NCBI GenBank assembly: GCA_937931785.1
Contig: CALHAX010000119.1
Span: forward strand, 1 to 36,862
DNA: 36,862 nt
Direction of reading: 5' to 3'
DNA from: an uncultured Hyphomicrobiaceae bacterium
GTDB taxonomy: Bacteria > Pseudomonadota > Alphaproteobacteria > Rhizobiales > CALHAX01
The stretch's first letter is position 1, and each line of letters begins with the position of its first letter. The position numbers were made by a program, and so were the translations under genes. Below, piece after piece: positions 26,853 through 35,149 of this stretch. The notes beneath the pieces are model-generated. The model did not search any database. It worked only from the letters and a program-made list of their open reading frames with translations, and was not told where the DNA came from.

Positions 26853-28568
26853 ATGGCTGCAAGCGAGCGCTACGATTACATCATCGTCGGAGCCGGCTCG
26901 GCGGGCTGTGTTCTGGCCAATCGTCTGAGCGAAGACCCGACCAATAACGTCCTGCTACTGGAAACCGGCGGTAGCGATCGGAGCGTGTTCATCCAGATGC
27001 CAAGCGCACTCGCGATCCCGATGAACATGCCACGTTACAACTGGGGCTTCGAAAGCGAACCGGAACCCTGGCTCGACAACCGCAGGCTGGATTGCCCACG
27101 CGGCAAGGTGCTCGGCGGTTCCTCCTCCATCAACGGGATGGTGTACGTCCGCGGCCACGGCGCTGATTTCGACGAGTGGGAAGAACACGGCGCCAAGGGC
27201 TGGGGTTACCGGCACTGCCTACCCTACTTCCGTCGTGCAGAAACATGGACGGAAGGTGAGGAAGGCGACGGTGATGAATATCGCGGCGGCGACGGCCCAC
27301 TCACGACGTCGAACGGCAATGGCATGATCAGCCCACTCTACGGAGCATTCATCGACGCTGGCAAACAGGCCGGATACCTCGAGACTGATGATTACAACGG
27401 TTATCAGCAGGACGGCTTCGGACCTATGCACATGACCGCAGCCAACGGTGTGCGAGCGTCAACTGCAAACGTCTATCTCAAACCAGTCATGGGGCGAAAA
27501 AATCTGCGCATCATCATGTTTGCGGAGTGCGACCGCATTTTGATGGACGGGACCAAAGCGACAGGCGTCCGTTACCGGCGCGATGGAGGGTATATTGACG
27601 TTCATGCTGACAAGGAAGTCATATTGTCAGCAGGTTCAGTCGGGTCACCCGTCATTCTGCAACGTTCCGGCATTGGCCCGGCACATGTGTTGCGCAATGC
27701 TGGCGTTGAAGTCATTGCCGATCGTCCGGGCGTTGGTGCGAACCTGCAAGACCATCTGGAAGTCTACTTCCAGTTTGAGTGCAATGAACCTATCACCCTG
27801 AACGGACAACTCAGCCTGTTTAACAAGGCGTTGATTGGTGCCCGCTGGTTGTTGTTCAAGGATGGGCTCGGAGCGACGAACCACTTCGAATCCTGCGGTT
27901 TCGTGCGATCAAAACCCGGCATAAAATGGCCGGACATCCAGTTTCATTTCCTGCCAGCCGCGATCCGTTACGATGGACGCCTTGCGTTTGATGGCCATGG
28001 ATTCCAGGTTCACGTCGGTCCAAACAAACCCAAGAGCCGCGGTTCAATCGAAATCCTCTCCCGCGACGTTGAGCGTAAACCAAAGATCTTGTTCAACTAC
28101 ATGCAACACCCGGACGATGTCGAAGCGTTCCGCAACTGCCTGCGCATAAGCCGCGAGATCATGCATCAACCGGCTATGGATCGCTTCCGTGGAAAGGAAA
28201 TTCAGCCCGGTGCAGATGTGACAAGCGATGCGGATCTTGACGCCTGGATTCGTCAGCATGCGGAGAGCGCATACCACCCATCCTGTACTTGCAAGATTGG
28301 TGCAGATGACGATCCCCACGCCGTCCTCGACAGCGAATGCCGAGTGCGTGGCATCGGCAATTTGCGCGTCATCGACTCGTCCGTGTTCCCAACAATCACA
28401 AATGGCAACCTCAACGCCCCGACAATTATGGTCGCAGAGAAGGCAGCCGACATGGTGCTGGAAAAAGATCCCCTGCCCGCATCCAACGCCCCTTATTACG
28501 TGTCACCGGACTGGCAGACAAAACAACGCGAGGGCACCCCATTGCGTAAACTGGACGCCGCCGCATAA
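26853..28568 (+). CDS. betA: Choline dehydrogenase, BetA-type GMC oxidoreductase
   Basis: The product has 571 residues, the BetA length. FAD motif [13 protein letters not shown] is at the N-terminus, then [20 protein letters not shown] (GMC signature 1) and the second GMC signature in [20 protein letters not shown]. The catalytic His is in [12 protein letters not shown] and the Asn in TNGNLNAPT. Overall block order closely follows bacterial choline dehydrogenase ([28 protein letters not shown]), which oxidises choline to betaine aldehyde at the inner membrane. No betB or betI lies near it, so a related alcohol such as 3-hydroxypropionate (DddA-like) is possible. It is convergent with the aminotransferase, 9 bases away. 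Confidence 0.88.
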   Translation: MAASERYDYIIVGAGSAGCVLANRLSEDPTNNVLLLETGGSDRSVFIQMPSALAIPMNMPRYNWGFESEPEPWLDNRRLDCPRGKVLGGSSSINGMVYVRGHGADFDEWEEHGAKGWGYRHCLPYFRRAETWTEGEEGDGDEYRGGDGPLTTSNGNGMISPLYGAFIDAGKQAGYLETDDYNGYQQDGFGPMHMTAANGVRASTANVYLKPVMGRKNLRIIMFAECDRILMDGTKATGVRYRRDGGYIDVHADKEVILSAGSVGSPVILQRSGIGPAHVLRNAGVEVIADRPGVGANLQDHLEVYFQFECNEPITLNGQLSLFNKALIGARWLLFKDGLGATNHFESCGFVRSKPGIKWPDIQFHFLPAAIRYDGRLAFDGHGFQVHVGPNKPKSRGSIEILSRDVERKPKILFNYMQHPDDVEAFRNCLRISREIMHQPAMDRFRGKEIQPGADVTSDADLDAWIRQHAESAYHPSCTCKIGADDDPHAVLDSECRVRGIGNLRVIDSSVFPTITNGNLNAPTIMVAEKAADMVLEKDPLPASNAPYYVSPDWQTKQREGTPLRKLDAAA

Positions 28569-28577
28569 GCACAGTTT

Positions 28578-29996
28578 CTATCCGGCCCAGAGACCTTCAG
28601 ACCGCAGGTCATCCTGCGTGCGAACAATACCATTGCGTAGAATCCCGACCAGCTCATCCACCTCTTTGCATGTAATGATCAACGGTGGCGACATCACGCA
28701 CATATTGTAGATCGGTCGAACCAGAAGTCCGAGATCCTGACAGTGTCTGTCGATGCGGCTCCCAAGGTCACCATCAGAATCTAGAATCGTGTTGGCGGAC
28801 GGATCAAGCGAGCATTCCACACACGCCATCAACCCCACGCCGCGCACGTTCGCAACCAGTGGGAGGTCCATCAGTTTCCCGAGTTCCGCCTGAAAATACG
28901 GTCCGACCTCCCGCACATGTTCGAGTAAATTCTCGTTTTCAAGAATATCGAGATTGGCCAGCGCCGCGGCGCATCCTGCAGGATGGCTGGAATAGGTATA
29001 GCCGTGTGAAAACGTGGCATCATCCTGCCCTGCAGCTTTCATCCGCGCGAACAACGCGTCTGAAATCGCTGTCCCTCCAAGAGGAAAATACCCGGATGTC
29101 ACACCTTTCGCAAAGGTGATCATATCAGGCACAACTCCGAACACTTCTTCGCAGGAGAACACATGCCCTAACCGACCGAACGCCGTCACCACCTCATCTG
29201 CGATGAAGAGGATGTCGTGCTGTTTGCAAACATCCCGCACACGTTTGAAATATCCGTCCGGTGGAACGACAACACCGCCAGATGCAAGAATAGGTTCCGC
29301 TGCAAATGCAGCGATTTTGTCTGCTCCCAGTTCATCAATCTTGTCTTCGAGTTGCTGGATCAGGAGATCGCAAAATACGTTTTCCGACATGTCGGTGGGT
29401 TTGCGGTGTGTCGCAGGAGATGAAAGGAACACGGCAATATCATCATGCTGGTCCATCCAGCTCTTGTCTCGCATCTTCCCACAAATTGAACCGGAGAGAT
29501 ATGTGCTGCCATGATACGCATCAGCACGACTGAGAATGATTTTCTTCTCCGGGCGCCCCAGAACGTTGTTGAAGAACTGAACAAACCGCAACGCCGTCTC
29601 AACAGCCGTGGATCCACCTGTCGAGAAGAAGATGTGATCCAGATCGCCCGGTGTGTAGGTCGCGATGCGCGCTGCCAACTCCGCGGCAGGCCCGGATGTT
29701 GTATACCAGGGCGAGACATACGGCAGATTCTTCAACTGCTCCGCCACCGCATCAGCGATCTCGTGCCTGCGATGCCCGACATTCACACACCACATGCCCG
29801 CTGGCCCATCGATCAATGGTCGTCCAGTTTCATCATAGACAAGGATACCGTCCGCCGCACGAATGATCGTGCGCACATCGTCTCCAGCCTTCCCGACCGA
29901 AGGCCATGGTTGAAGCAAATGCCTGGCTTGCTCAGCAATATCTGCGGAAAGCGTATCGTTTGCACCAACAACAAAAGGTGGGGCAGGTTTGGCCAT
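28578..29996 (-). CDS. Class III (omega) aminotransferase
   Basis: The product has 472 residues. PLP-binding features are [32 protein letters not shown] and the Schiff-base lysine in [15 protein letters not shown]. The WCVNVGHRR and [15 protein letters not shown] blocks fit the beta-alanine:pyruvate / putrescine:pyruvate transaminase group. It differs strongly from the AGXT2-like enzyme at 14693, so the two are not recent duplicates. An AGGA sits upstream of the ATG at 29996. It is 74 bases after the DUF6352 stop on the same strand and may be cotranscribed with the formate dehydrogenase accessory operon, or belong functionally to the convergent catabolic cluster. Confidence 0.9.
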   Translation of the reverse strand: MAKPAPPFVVGANDTLSADIAEQARHLLQPWPSVGKAGDDVRTIIRAADGILVYDETGRPLIDGPAGMWCVNVGHRRHEIADAVAEQLKNLPYVSPWYTTSGPAAELAARIATYTPGDLDHIFFSTGGSTAVETALRFVQFFNNVLGRPEKKIILSRADAYHGSTYLSGSICGKMRDKSWMDQHDDIAVFLSSPATHRKPTDMSENVFCDLLIQQLEDKIDELGADKIAAFAAEPILASGGVVVPPDGYFKRVRDVCKQHDILFIADEVVTAFGRLGHVFSCEEVFGVVPDMITFAKGVTSGYFPLGGTAISDALFARMKAAGQDDATFSHGYTYSSHPAGCAAALANLDILENENLLEHVREVGPYFQAELGKLMDLPLVANVRGVGLMACVECSLDPSANTILDSDGDLGSRIDRHCQDLGLLVRPIYNMCVMSPPLIITCKEVDELVGILRNGIVRTQDDLRSEGLWAG

Positions 29997-30070
29997 TTGA
30001 AAATGTCCTGGATGAAAGGTTCAACGACAGTGTAGGCGGTGACCGTTCGCCCGGCAATCGAGGTCAACGC

Positions 30071-31099
30071 TCAACTGTCAGCTGCCAGAGGCAGGTTCAC
30101 GATCAGGTTTTGCGGTTTCATCTTGACCCGTCTCGCACCGCTCATCGCAAGCGCGAGATAGATTGGTCGGCCACGTACGTGTGCAGCGATCGCAGAATCG
30201 TCCACAAATACCATCTGGAACAGACCGACAATCCGCGCAATATCATCGAGCGGCACCGTCTCACCTTTGTAGAGCCGGTTCAGGATATCTGTGCCATCCC
30301 GATCCAGTCCGATATGCCATCGCCAGTCTTCATCATCGATCTGCTTGCGCGGCTGCACCCGTACCGCATGACCAGTGAGATGTTTGACCCAAGTTTCGAC
30401 AACACGTGCAAACGCGTCAAGAGGTGGCAGTCCGAAGCGGAAATCCACAACCGTATCGAACCGGTCGGAACGATCCCAGTAAACCGCAGCATTGTCTTCA
30501 TCGAGCACATCAAGCGCGATCGACTTCATCTTCGTTCCGCTTTCTACGAGCAATTGCCCAAGGCCACCTGCGCCACCGCTCTGCGCATGCATGTCGACCA
30601 CTTCTTCATCTGCCAGCATCAGCCGACTGTCATCCGTATTCACATTCTGCTCGCGGAAGAAAATTTCTGCAGCGCGCAGCCGGATCGGATCGCTCACGCC
30701 GTCAAGAGCATGGCGCAGGATGACATGTACAAGTTGGTCAAGAAAAACCGGCGGAACTTGAATGCTACCACTGCGCATCAACGCCAGATATGCCCCTTCC
30801 ACCGTGCCAGCATCGGCGAGCGCATCACGGAAGGCCAAAACCACCTTGTAGTTGTCGATTGCATCGGCGTCAGCAATGGCCGACAGGTCCTTGTCCGTCA
30901 CAGCGCGGAACGGATCTTCCAGCAAGTTGTCAAACAAGGCGACTTCATTCGCACATGACGTCTCAATCGGATGAACTTCAGGACGCGTGATGTACGCGCG
31001 CAAAAAATCCGGCGTCACTTTCAGCCACCCGTTCTCCGCCGGCTCTAATAAGTGTCGCCCAGCCGACTTCCAGAAATCCTGAGTTTCAACGTCAGGCAT
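30071..31099 (-). CDS. DUF6352 family protein
   Basis: The product has 342 residues from the ATG at 31099, which overlaps the DUF6505 stop by 8 bases; a longer frame from 31192 is unlikely. The MPDVETQDFWKSAGRHLLEP start and the DEEVVDMHAQSGG segment are typical of DUF6352, a family I know only from its repeated occurrence with formate dehydrogenase genes. No signal peptide or membrane helix is present, so it is probably cytosolic. It is mixed alpha/beta and acidic, with a C-terminal basic stretch (ARRVKMKPQ). It is the most distal member of the accessory operon. Confidence 0.82.
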   Translation of the reverse strand: MPDVETQDFWKSAGRHLLEPAENGWLKVTPDFLRAYITRPEVHPIETSCANEVALFDNLLEDPFRAVTDKDLSAIADADAIDNYKVVLAFRDALADAGTVEGAYLALMRSGSIQVPPVFLDQLVHVILRHALDGVSDPIRLRAAEIFFREQNVNTDDSRLMLADEEVVDMHAQSGGAGGLGQLLVESGTKMKSIALDVLDEDNAAVYWDRSDRFDTVVDFRFGLPPLDAFARVVETWVKHLTGHAVRVQPRKQIDDEDWRWHIGLDRDGTDILNRLYKGETVPLDDIARIVGLFQMVFVDDSAIAAHVRGRPIYLALAMSGARRVKMKPQNLIVNLPLAADS

Positions 31100-31580
31100 C
31101 GTCGTCCACCATTTCCCAAATACGGCTATGAAGCGGCTTGTCCGTCGGTGGCTGGATGGTACGGAATGCCTCCCGAATTTCCCCATCATCATCGAAAGTG
31201 CGGCGGACTGTGAAAACGGTATTGATCAATGCCTCTTCGCAGAGCTCGGAAACAAATGCGATTTCCTCCAGCGCAGCAGGCATGGCTGTCGCAACATCAG
31301 GCGCACCATAAACCTCTACAAAATGTGCCGCGAGCATCTCGGCCACGTGATCCCGCTCTGCATCTGTAATTTCGGCCACGGTCACAAACGTCGAACGGCC
31401 AAAGGATGGAAGACCGAGAAATCCGTTGGAGAAAGCTTGTTTGACCTTACCGGTCAGGGCTGATTCATTCAGCGTTGCAAACGCAAAGCCACCTGAGACA
31501 GCCCACTCATCCGTCGGTGCCGCTTCGGCAAAGACATAATCATCAGAGCCATCAAAGCGAATGGTGCGAAGGAGCTTCAC
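31092..31580 (-). CDS. DUF6505 family protein
   Basis: The product has 162 residues starting with GTG at 31580, which overlaps the stop of the ligase-like gene by 4 bases (GTGA) and follows a GGAG. The MKLLRTIRFDGSDDYVF N-terminus and the AFSNGFLGLPSFGRSTFV segment are typical of DUF6505. No membrane segment is seen. It sits between a ligase-fold protein and DUF6352, all coupled by overlaps, which suggests the three work as a unit, probably in formate dehydrogenase maturation. This role is inference from position only. Confidence 0.82.
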   Translation of the reverse strand: MKLLRTIRFDGSDDYVFAEAAPTDEWAVSGGFAFATLNESALTGKVKQAFSNGFLGLPSFGRSTFVTVAEITDAERDHVAEMLAAHFVEVYGAPDVATAMPAALEEIAFVSELCEEALINTVFTVRRTFDDDGEIREAFRTIQPPTDKPLHSRIWEMVDDDA

Positions 31581-32332
31581 GTCTCCTTCTCCATCGACAA
31601 CAGAGCATCAGCGAACGTAACGAGTGTCATATCGCCCGCGGGCGTCTTGAGCAGCATGTTCCCGTCTTCATCAAGTCCCGTGAATGTACCCTTCACCGTT
31701 TGCCCACCAGGAAGTTCACGCGAATAATCTTCCTTGAGTCCAAACGCACGAAAAAGCCAGGCGCTGTGGATGGGATGGAACCCGTCATCATTCCAGGTAT
31801 TCAACCAGGTGAGAAAATGTCTGGAATATGACTCGATCATGCTCGAACGTGTCAGATCCGGGCATCCTTCTTCATCAAGAGATGTAACCCCCGGCCGTTC
31901 CCCCGGCTCAACACGCGCATCGCGTTTCAACTGAACGTGCAACCGAACGACAAGCCAATCTGGCACGACCTCAAGGTCCATCGTCGACGCAGCAACCTCA
32001 ACATGCCCCGCAGCCCCGCCATTGACCATGATGGTATCAGGCCATTGGTACATCAAGCCAACCTGGGGCGGTGTCAGAACACCAATGCAATCCCCTGCCG
32101 CCACCATGGCGAGAGGGACCATCTGCAAGGCCCGTCCAAGCGGCACATCCGGCTCCAGGACAATCGCCCAGTCCACGACAGATGTATTGCGCGCCCACAC
32201 AACATGCCCCGCGCCAAGCGATCCGTCACGCGCACCGCGAACAGCAAACGCAAACGGTTGATCCGGCGCAGATACGCCAACACCACTCATCAAGGGTGGA
32301 AATGTCGGATCGTTCGGTTTTTGTTCGGTCAT
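31577..32332 (-). CDS. Biotin/lipoate protein ligase-fold protein, probably degenerate
   Basis: The product has 251 residues. It matches the small biotin/lipoate A/B ligase-like family found beside formate dehydrogenases (VWARNTSVVDWAIVLEPD, VGLMYQWPDTIMVNGG, and a C-terminal SH3-like DUF4444-type domain near 205-250). In true ligases the corresponding block reads KWPND, followed a few residues later by the acyl-adenylate-binding lysine in KxAGI. Here it reads QWPDT and NGGAAGHVEV, with no lysine. The Gly-Arg-rich GRGRxGR loop is also not seen. A non-ligase, binding or chaperone role is likely. The next gene starts inside its stop codon. Confidence 0.82.
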   Translation of the reverse strand: MTEQKPNDPTFPPLMSGVGVSAPDQPFAFAVRGARDGSLGAGHVVWARNTSVVDWAIVLEPDVPLGRALQMVPLAMVAAGDCIGVLTPPQVGLMYQWPDTIMVNGGAAGHVEVAASTMDLEVVPDWLVVRLHVQLKRDARVEPGERPGVTSLDEEGCPDLTRSSMIESYSRHFLTWLNTWNDDGFHPIHSAWLFRAFGLKEDYSRELPGGQTVKGTFTGLDEDGNMLLKTPAGDMTLVTFADALLSMEKET

Positions 32333-32358
32333 GGCAGGAATAAAATCACTTCAGGAGA

Positions 32359-32550
32359 TTATTTCAGGTCAATCTCGCCATCAACAACGTGATTGAGCCC
32401 CGTGCCCTCGGCCGTAAGCACCACCTTGACCTTGAGTACATCACCGCTAACGCCACCATCGCGCGCAATCTTTTCGATCTGCTGCTGCGAGGTAACGCCA
32501 ACTTGTTTGAGAAACTTGCGCATCGACATATTGAATTTTTCATCGTCCAT
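32359..32550 (-). CDS. DUF6494 family small protein
   Basis: This 63-residue protein starts at the ATG at 32550, with GAAGGGA upstream. MDDEKFNMSMRKFLKQVGVTSQQQIE is the typical N-terminus of DUF6494. It has a helical N-terminal half (about 5-35) and beta character after about residue 37. It is cytosolic, with no signal peptide. It lies between the exported protease (22-base gap) and the ligase-fold protein (26-base gap). Its regular presence in formate dehydrogenase loci suggests an assembly role. Confidence 0.85.
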   Translation of the reverse strand: MDDEKFNMSMRKFLKQVGVTSQQQIEKIARDGGVSGDVLKVKVVLTAEGTGLNHVVDGEIDLK

Positions 32551-32572
32551 AGTTGATCCCTTCCCGTAGAGG

Positions 32573-33559
32573 TTATTGCACCGGTTTCGAAGCCTGAGCT
32601 TTCGACCAGTCTGTAGCGGGGATTTTCAGAACCGGCGACAACTTTCGAGTTCCACGCATGACCTTAAGAGGCAAATCGAACGGCGGACTGCTGAGGTTCA
32701 TGACGCTACGAAAATCTGCCGGTTTGCGAATACGGCGCCCACCAGCGCTGTAGACCGCGTCCCCCGGCTTGAGACCGGCTATAGCGGCTGGCGACCCTGG
32801 ACGAACACGCACAACCCGCGCCGCGAGTTTTCCCGTGCCAAGACGTCCGACAGCTCGCCCCAACTGCAAACCAGACAACACCCGTGTCACACGGCCTTTC
32901 ATGGCAAGATCCTTCACAACACGCTTGATCAGTTTCGATGATACCGCAAAGTTCACACCGATATTGGCATCCGAAGTTTTCGTGAAAATAGCGGACAGCA
33001 TGCCGATCAGCTTGCCATCGCGCGTCACCAGGGCTCCGCCTGATGCACCGGGATTCACCGCAGCATCAGTTTGCACAAAATCTTCCACACGATTGAAACC
33101 GACACCAGCCTTTCGTGTCGCCGACACAACCCCACAGGTCACCGACAAACCGAGTCCGAATGCATTGCCGATTGCACACGCAGGCGTGCCAATCTCGATA
33201 TCGTCTGTTCCGTAAATAAAGGGTGGTGCAGAATACCGCTCTTTCAAGCGGAGCACAGCAAGATCGGTCAAGGGGTCTTTGGCAGTTACAACCGCCTCGA
33301 TAACATCCCCATCACGCGTGCGCACGCGAACAGACAGGGCTTTCGACACGACATGCCATGCGGTCAGAACGAGGGGGCGACCGTAGTCATCGCGTACAAT
33401 GACACCACTCCCCTCAGGCTGCTCGTTATTACGTTGCCCTTGGGGCCATTCCGGCAATACGCTGACAACCGATCGCATTGCCGTTGCGACAGTTTCAGCC
33501 TGCGCCGGTGTCCCTGCTAGACCGAAACTGATCAACGCAGCAAAGAGAACGCGGATCAA
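32573..33559 (-). CDS. Exported trypsin-like serine protease with PDZ domain (DegP/HtrA type)
   Basis: About 328 residues are expected from a TTG at 33559 that lies 5 bases after the stop of a 42-codon upstream gene. The open frame extends to an ATG at 33706, but that part reads through the small gene in another frame and has no sense. The mature start is preceded by a signal peptide (IRVLFAALISFGLAGTPAQA). The triad is His in AWHVV, Asp in TDLAVLRL and Ser in NPGASGGALV. A PDZ domain (about residues 225-310) has KPGDAVYSAGGRRI. Periplasmic action is expected, perhaps quality control or processing of formate dehydrogenase subunits. The start codon is the least certain part. Confidence 0.85.
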   Translation of the reverse strand: MIRVLFAALISFGLAGTPAQAETVATAMRSVVSVLPEWPQGQRNNEQPEGSGVIVRDDYGRPLVLTAWHVVSKALSVRVRTRDGDVIEAVVTAKDPLTDLAVLRLKERYSAPPFIYGTDDIEIGTPACAIGNAFGLGLSVTCGVVSATRKAGVGFNRVEDFVQTDAAVNPGASGGALVTRDGKLIGMLSAIFTKTSDANIGVNFAVSSKLIKRVVKDLAMKGRVTRVLSGLQLGRAVGRLGTGKLAARVVRVRPGSPAAIAGLKPGDAVYSAGGRRIRKPADFRSVMNLSSPPFDLPLKVMRGTRKLSPVLKIPATDWSKAQASKPVQ

Positions 33560-33564
33560 AAACG

Positions 33565-33693
33565 TCAGAGCCGAACATTGCTGGTTGGTGTGGTGTTCAC
33601 TGTCGCAGACGACAAGTCGACCTGATCGAGCGCAACCTTGGCGATCACGGTAATGCCAACCATTAGCACCAGGGCCATAAGAAATGCTTTCAT
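33565..33693 (-). CDS. Small single-helix membrane peptide (42 residues)
   Basis: The ATG at 33693 is preceded by a purine-rich GAGAGAGAAG site. The product begins MKAFLMALVLMVGITVIAKV, one strongly hydrophobic helix with a Lys at each end, and continues with a polar tail ending SNVRL. The stop (33565-33567) is 5 bases from the proposed protease start, so translational coupling is likely. It fills the space between the WD40-cytochrome c gene and the protease in another frame. Helix plus short hydrophilic tail fits an inner-membrane micro-protein or small subunit of the formate dehydrogenase membrane complex. No homologue is claimed. Confidence 0.65.
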   Translation of the reverse strand: MKAFLMALVLMVGITVIAKVALDQVDLSSATVNTTPTSNVRL

Positions 33694-33722
33694 CTTCTCT
33701 CTCCATGACGGTACGTCATCGG

Positions 33723-35132
33723 TTATTGTGGCGCCGACGATGTCCCTTGCGCGTCATCGCTCGCCACCTTGAGATAGGCGATCAGCGCGTTTATTTTCTT
33801 TGGGTCCGTGATCTTTTGCAACGGCATTTTCGTACCCGGCGTATAGTGCTCTGGCCCAAGGGTAAAGAGCTTGCTTAGGGTTTCCGCGTTCCAGATGATA
33901 TCTCCATTCGCCAGAGCGTCAGAGTATGGATAGCCTGGCACTGTGCCAATCTTTCGCCCGAACACCTTGTAAAGCGTGGGCCCGGCGCGATTGCGACCAT
34001 CCTTTTTCAGAGTATGGCACACGCTGCATTTCCGCGCGAATTGACGCTCTCCAAGCGAAACCTCGCGACCAACCTGAAACCGGCGCGGAAACTGGCTCGT
34101 GACCTTCTCGAAGGCCTTGCGGGGGCTGACCTGCCAGCGCGTGACGAAATCATCAAGCCCGGCATAATAGAGTGTCGCACCCGATTTGCCGAAATCCATC
34201 GCCCAAACCGGGCCGTAAGGGTTGCGGTGCTCCTCCAGAAGCTTCCAGTCACCAAGGCGATACACCCGGACAATACCATCGCCTCCCCCCGTCGCAAGCA
34301 ACCCGGGCTTGTCCAGAATACTCATGGAAAGCACCGGACGTTCGTGCCCAGACAAGTCACGCACGCGCACGCCGGTTTCGACATCAACAAGTCCAACCGC
34401 ACCATTCAGCGAACCGAACACAAGCTGTTTGCCTCCAGGCAACGCCTTGAGAACGTTGAGCCCCCAGCCGTGCTTGTAAATCATCCGATCCAGTTCACCA
34501 CGTGCGAGCGACCAGCGTCCAATCTGACCATCATACCCAGCTGAAAACACCGTTTTGCCATCACGATGGAGGACCACCCCGTTGACTGGACCACGGTGAC
34601 CCTTGAGGACTGGACCAGGTTTGCCCGCTTGCAGGTCCCAAAGGCGCACCGTTCCGTCCCAGCTCGCCGTCGCAGCCCACCGACCATCAGCACTGACGTC
34701 GAGTGCCAGAACCTTGCCCGTATGTCCCGTGAAGGTATGCAGCGCCTTACCGGTAACAAGGTCCCAGACTTTTACGCCGCCATCGTCACCCGCGGCCACG
34801 ACACGCTGGCCATCAGGCAAATAAGCCACAGCGTTCACGGCGCCGTCGTGATCATCGAAACGGCGCTCGACCGGGTCGGTTGTCGCCGATGCCTCGTCGA
34901 GGTTCCAATGAATCATGGAATAATCGAAACTACCGGACACGGCGGATGCTCCGTCCGGACTCACGGCTATCGCTTTAACCGGGCCACCATGACCAACCAG
35001 ATGACCTGCAGCGCGCGCCTCGGCCTCGGTCTGTTTATCGAGAGCGTATGCAGACACTCCCATCCACACGTCCCCACATAGCATTGCACCAACCATTGCA
35101 ATGCGCGCGAACCATGTGCGTAGCGTGAACAT
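33723..35132 (-). CDS. WD40-repeat / cytochrome c fusion protein
   Basis: The product has 469 residues. A signal peptide (about 1-31, ending VSAYA) sends it to the periplasm. Seven or so WD-type repeats follow (about 45-340), e.g. VKVWDLVTGKALHTFTGHTGK and VRLWDLQAGK. A C-terminal cytochrome c domain has the haem-binding CSVCH at about residues 369-373 and a likely axial Met in GTKMPLQ. The architecture suggests a propeller docking platform tied to an electron carrier. It lies 17 bases after fdhC, so it may accept electrons from the formate dehydrogenase cytochrome b or link the complex to another oxidoreductase. Confidence 0.9.
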   Translation of the reverse strand: MFTLRTWFARIAMVGAMLCGDVWMGVSAYALDKQTEAEARAAGHLVGHGGPVKAIAVSPDGASAVSGSFDYSMIHWNLDEASATTDPVERRFDDHDGAVNAVAYLPDGQRVVAAGDDGGVKVWDLVTGKALHTFTGHTGKVLALDVSADGRWAATASWDGTVRLWDLQAGKPGPVLKGHRGPVNGVVLHRDGKTVFSAGYDGQIGRWSLARGELDRMIYKHGWGLNVLKALPGGKQLVFGSLNGAVGLVDVETGVRVRDLSGHERPVLSMSILDKPGLLATGGGDGIVRVYRLGDWKLLEEHRNPYGPVWAMDFGKSGATLYYAGLDDFVTRWQVSPRKAFEKVTSQFPRRFQVGREVSLGERQFARKCSVCHTLKKDGRNRAGPTLYKVFGRKIGTVPGYPYSDALANGDIIWNAETLSKLFTLGPEHYTPGTKMPLQKITDPKKINALIAYLKVASDDAQGTSSAPQ

Positions 35133-35149
35133 GCCAGTGAGCCCGAGCT

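Noticed and set aside
32573-33706. Protease starting at the ATG at 33706 with a 44-residue extension
   Set aside because: The extension reads the small 42-codon gene in another frame, is polar before the signal peptide and would block export.
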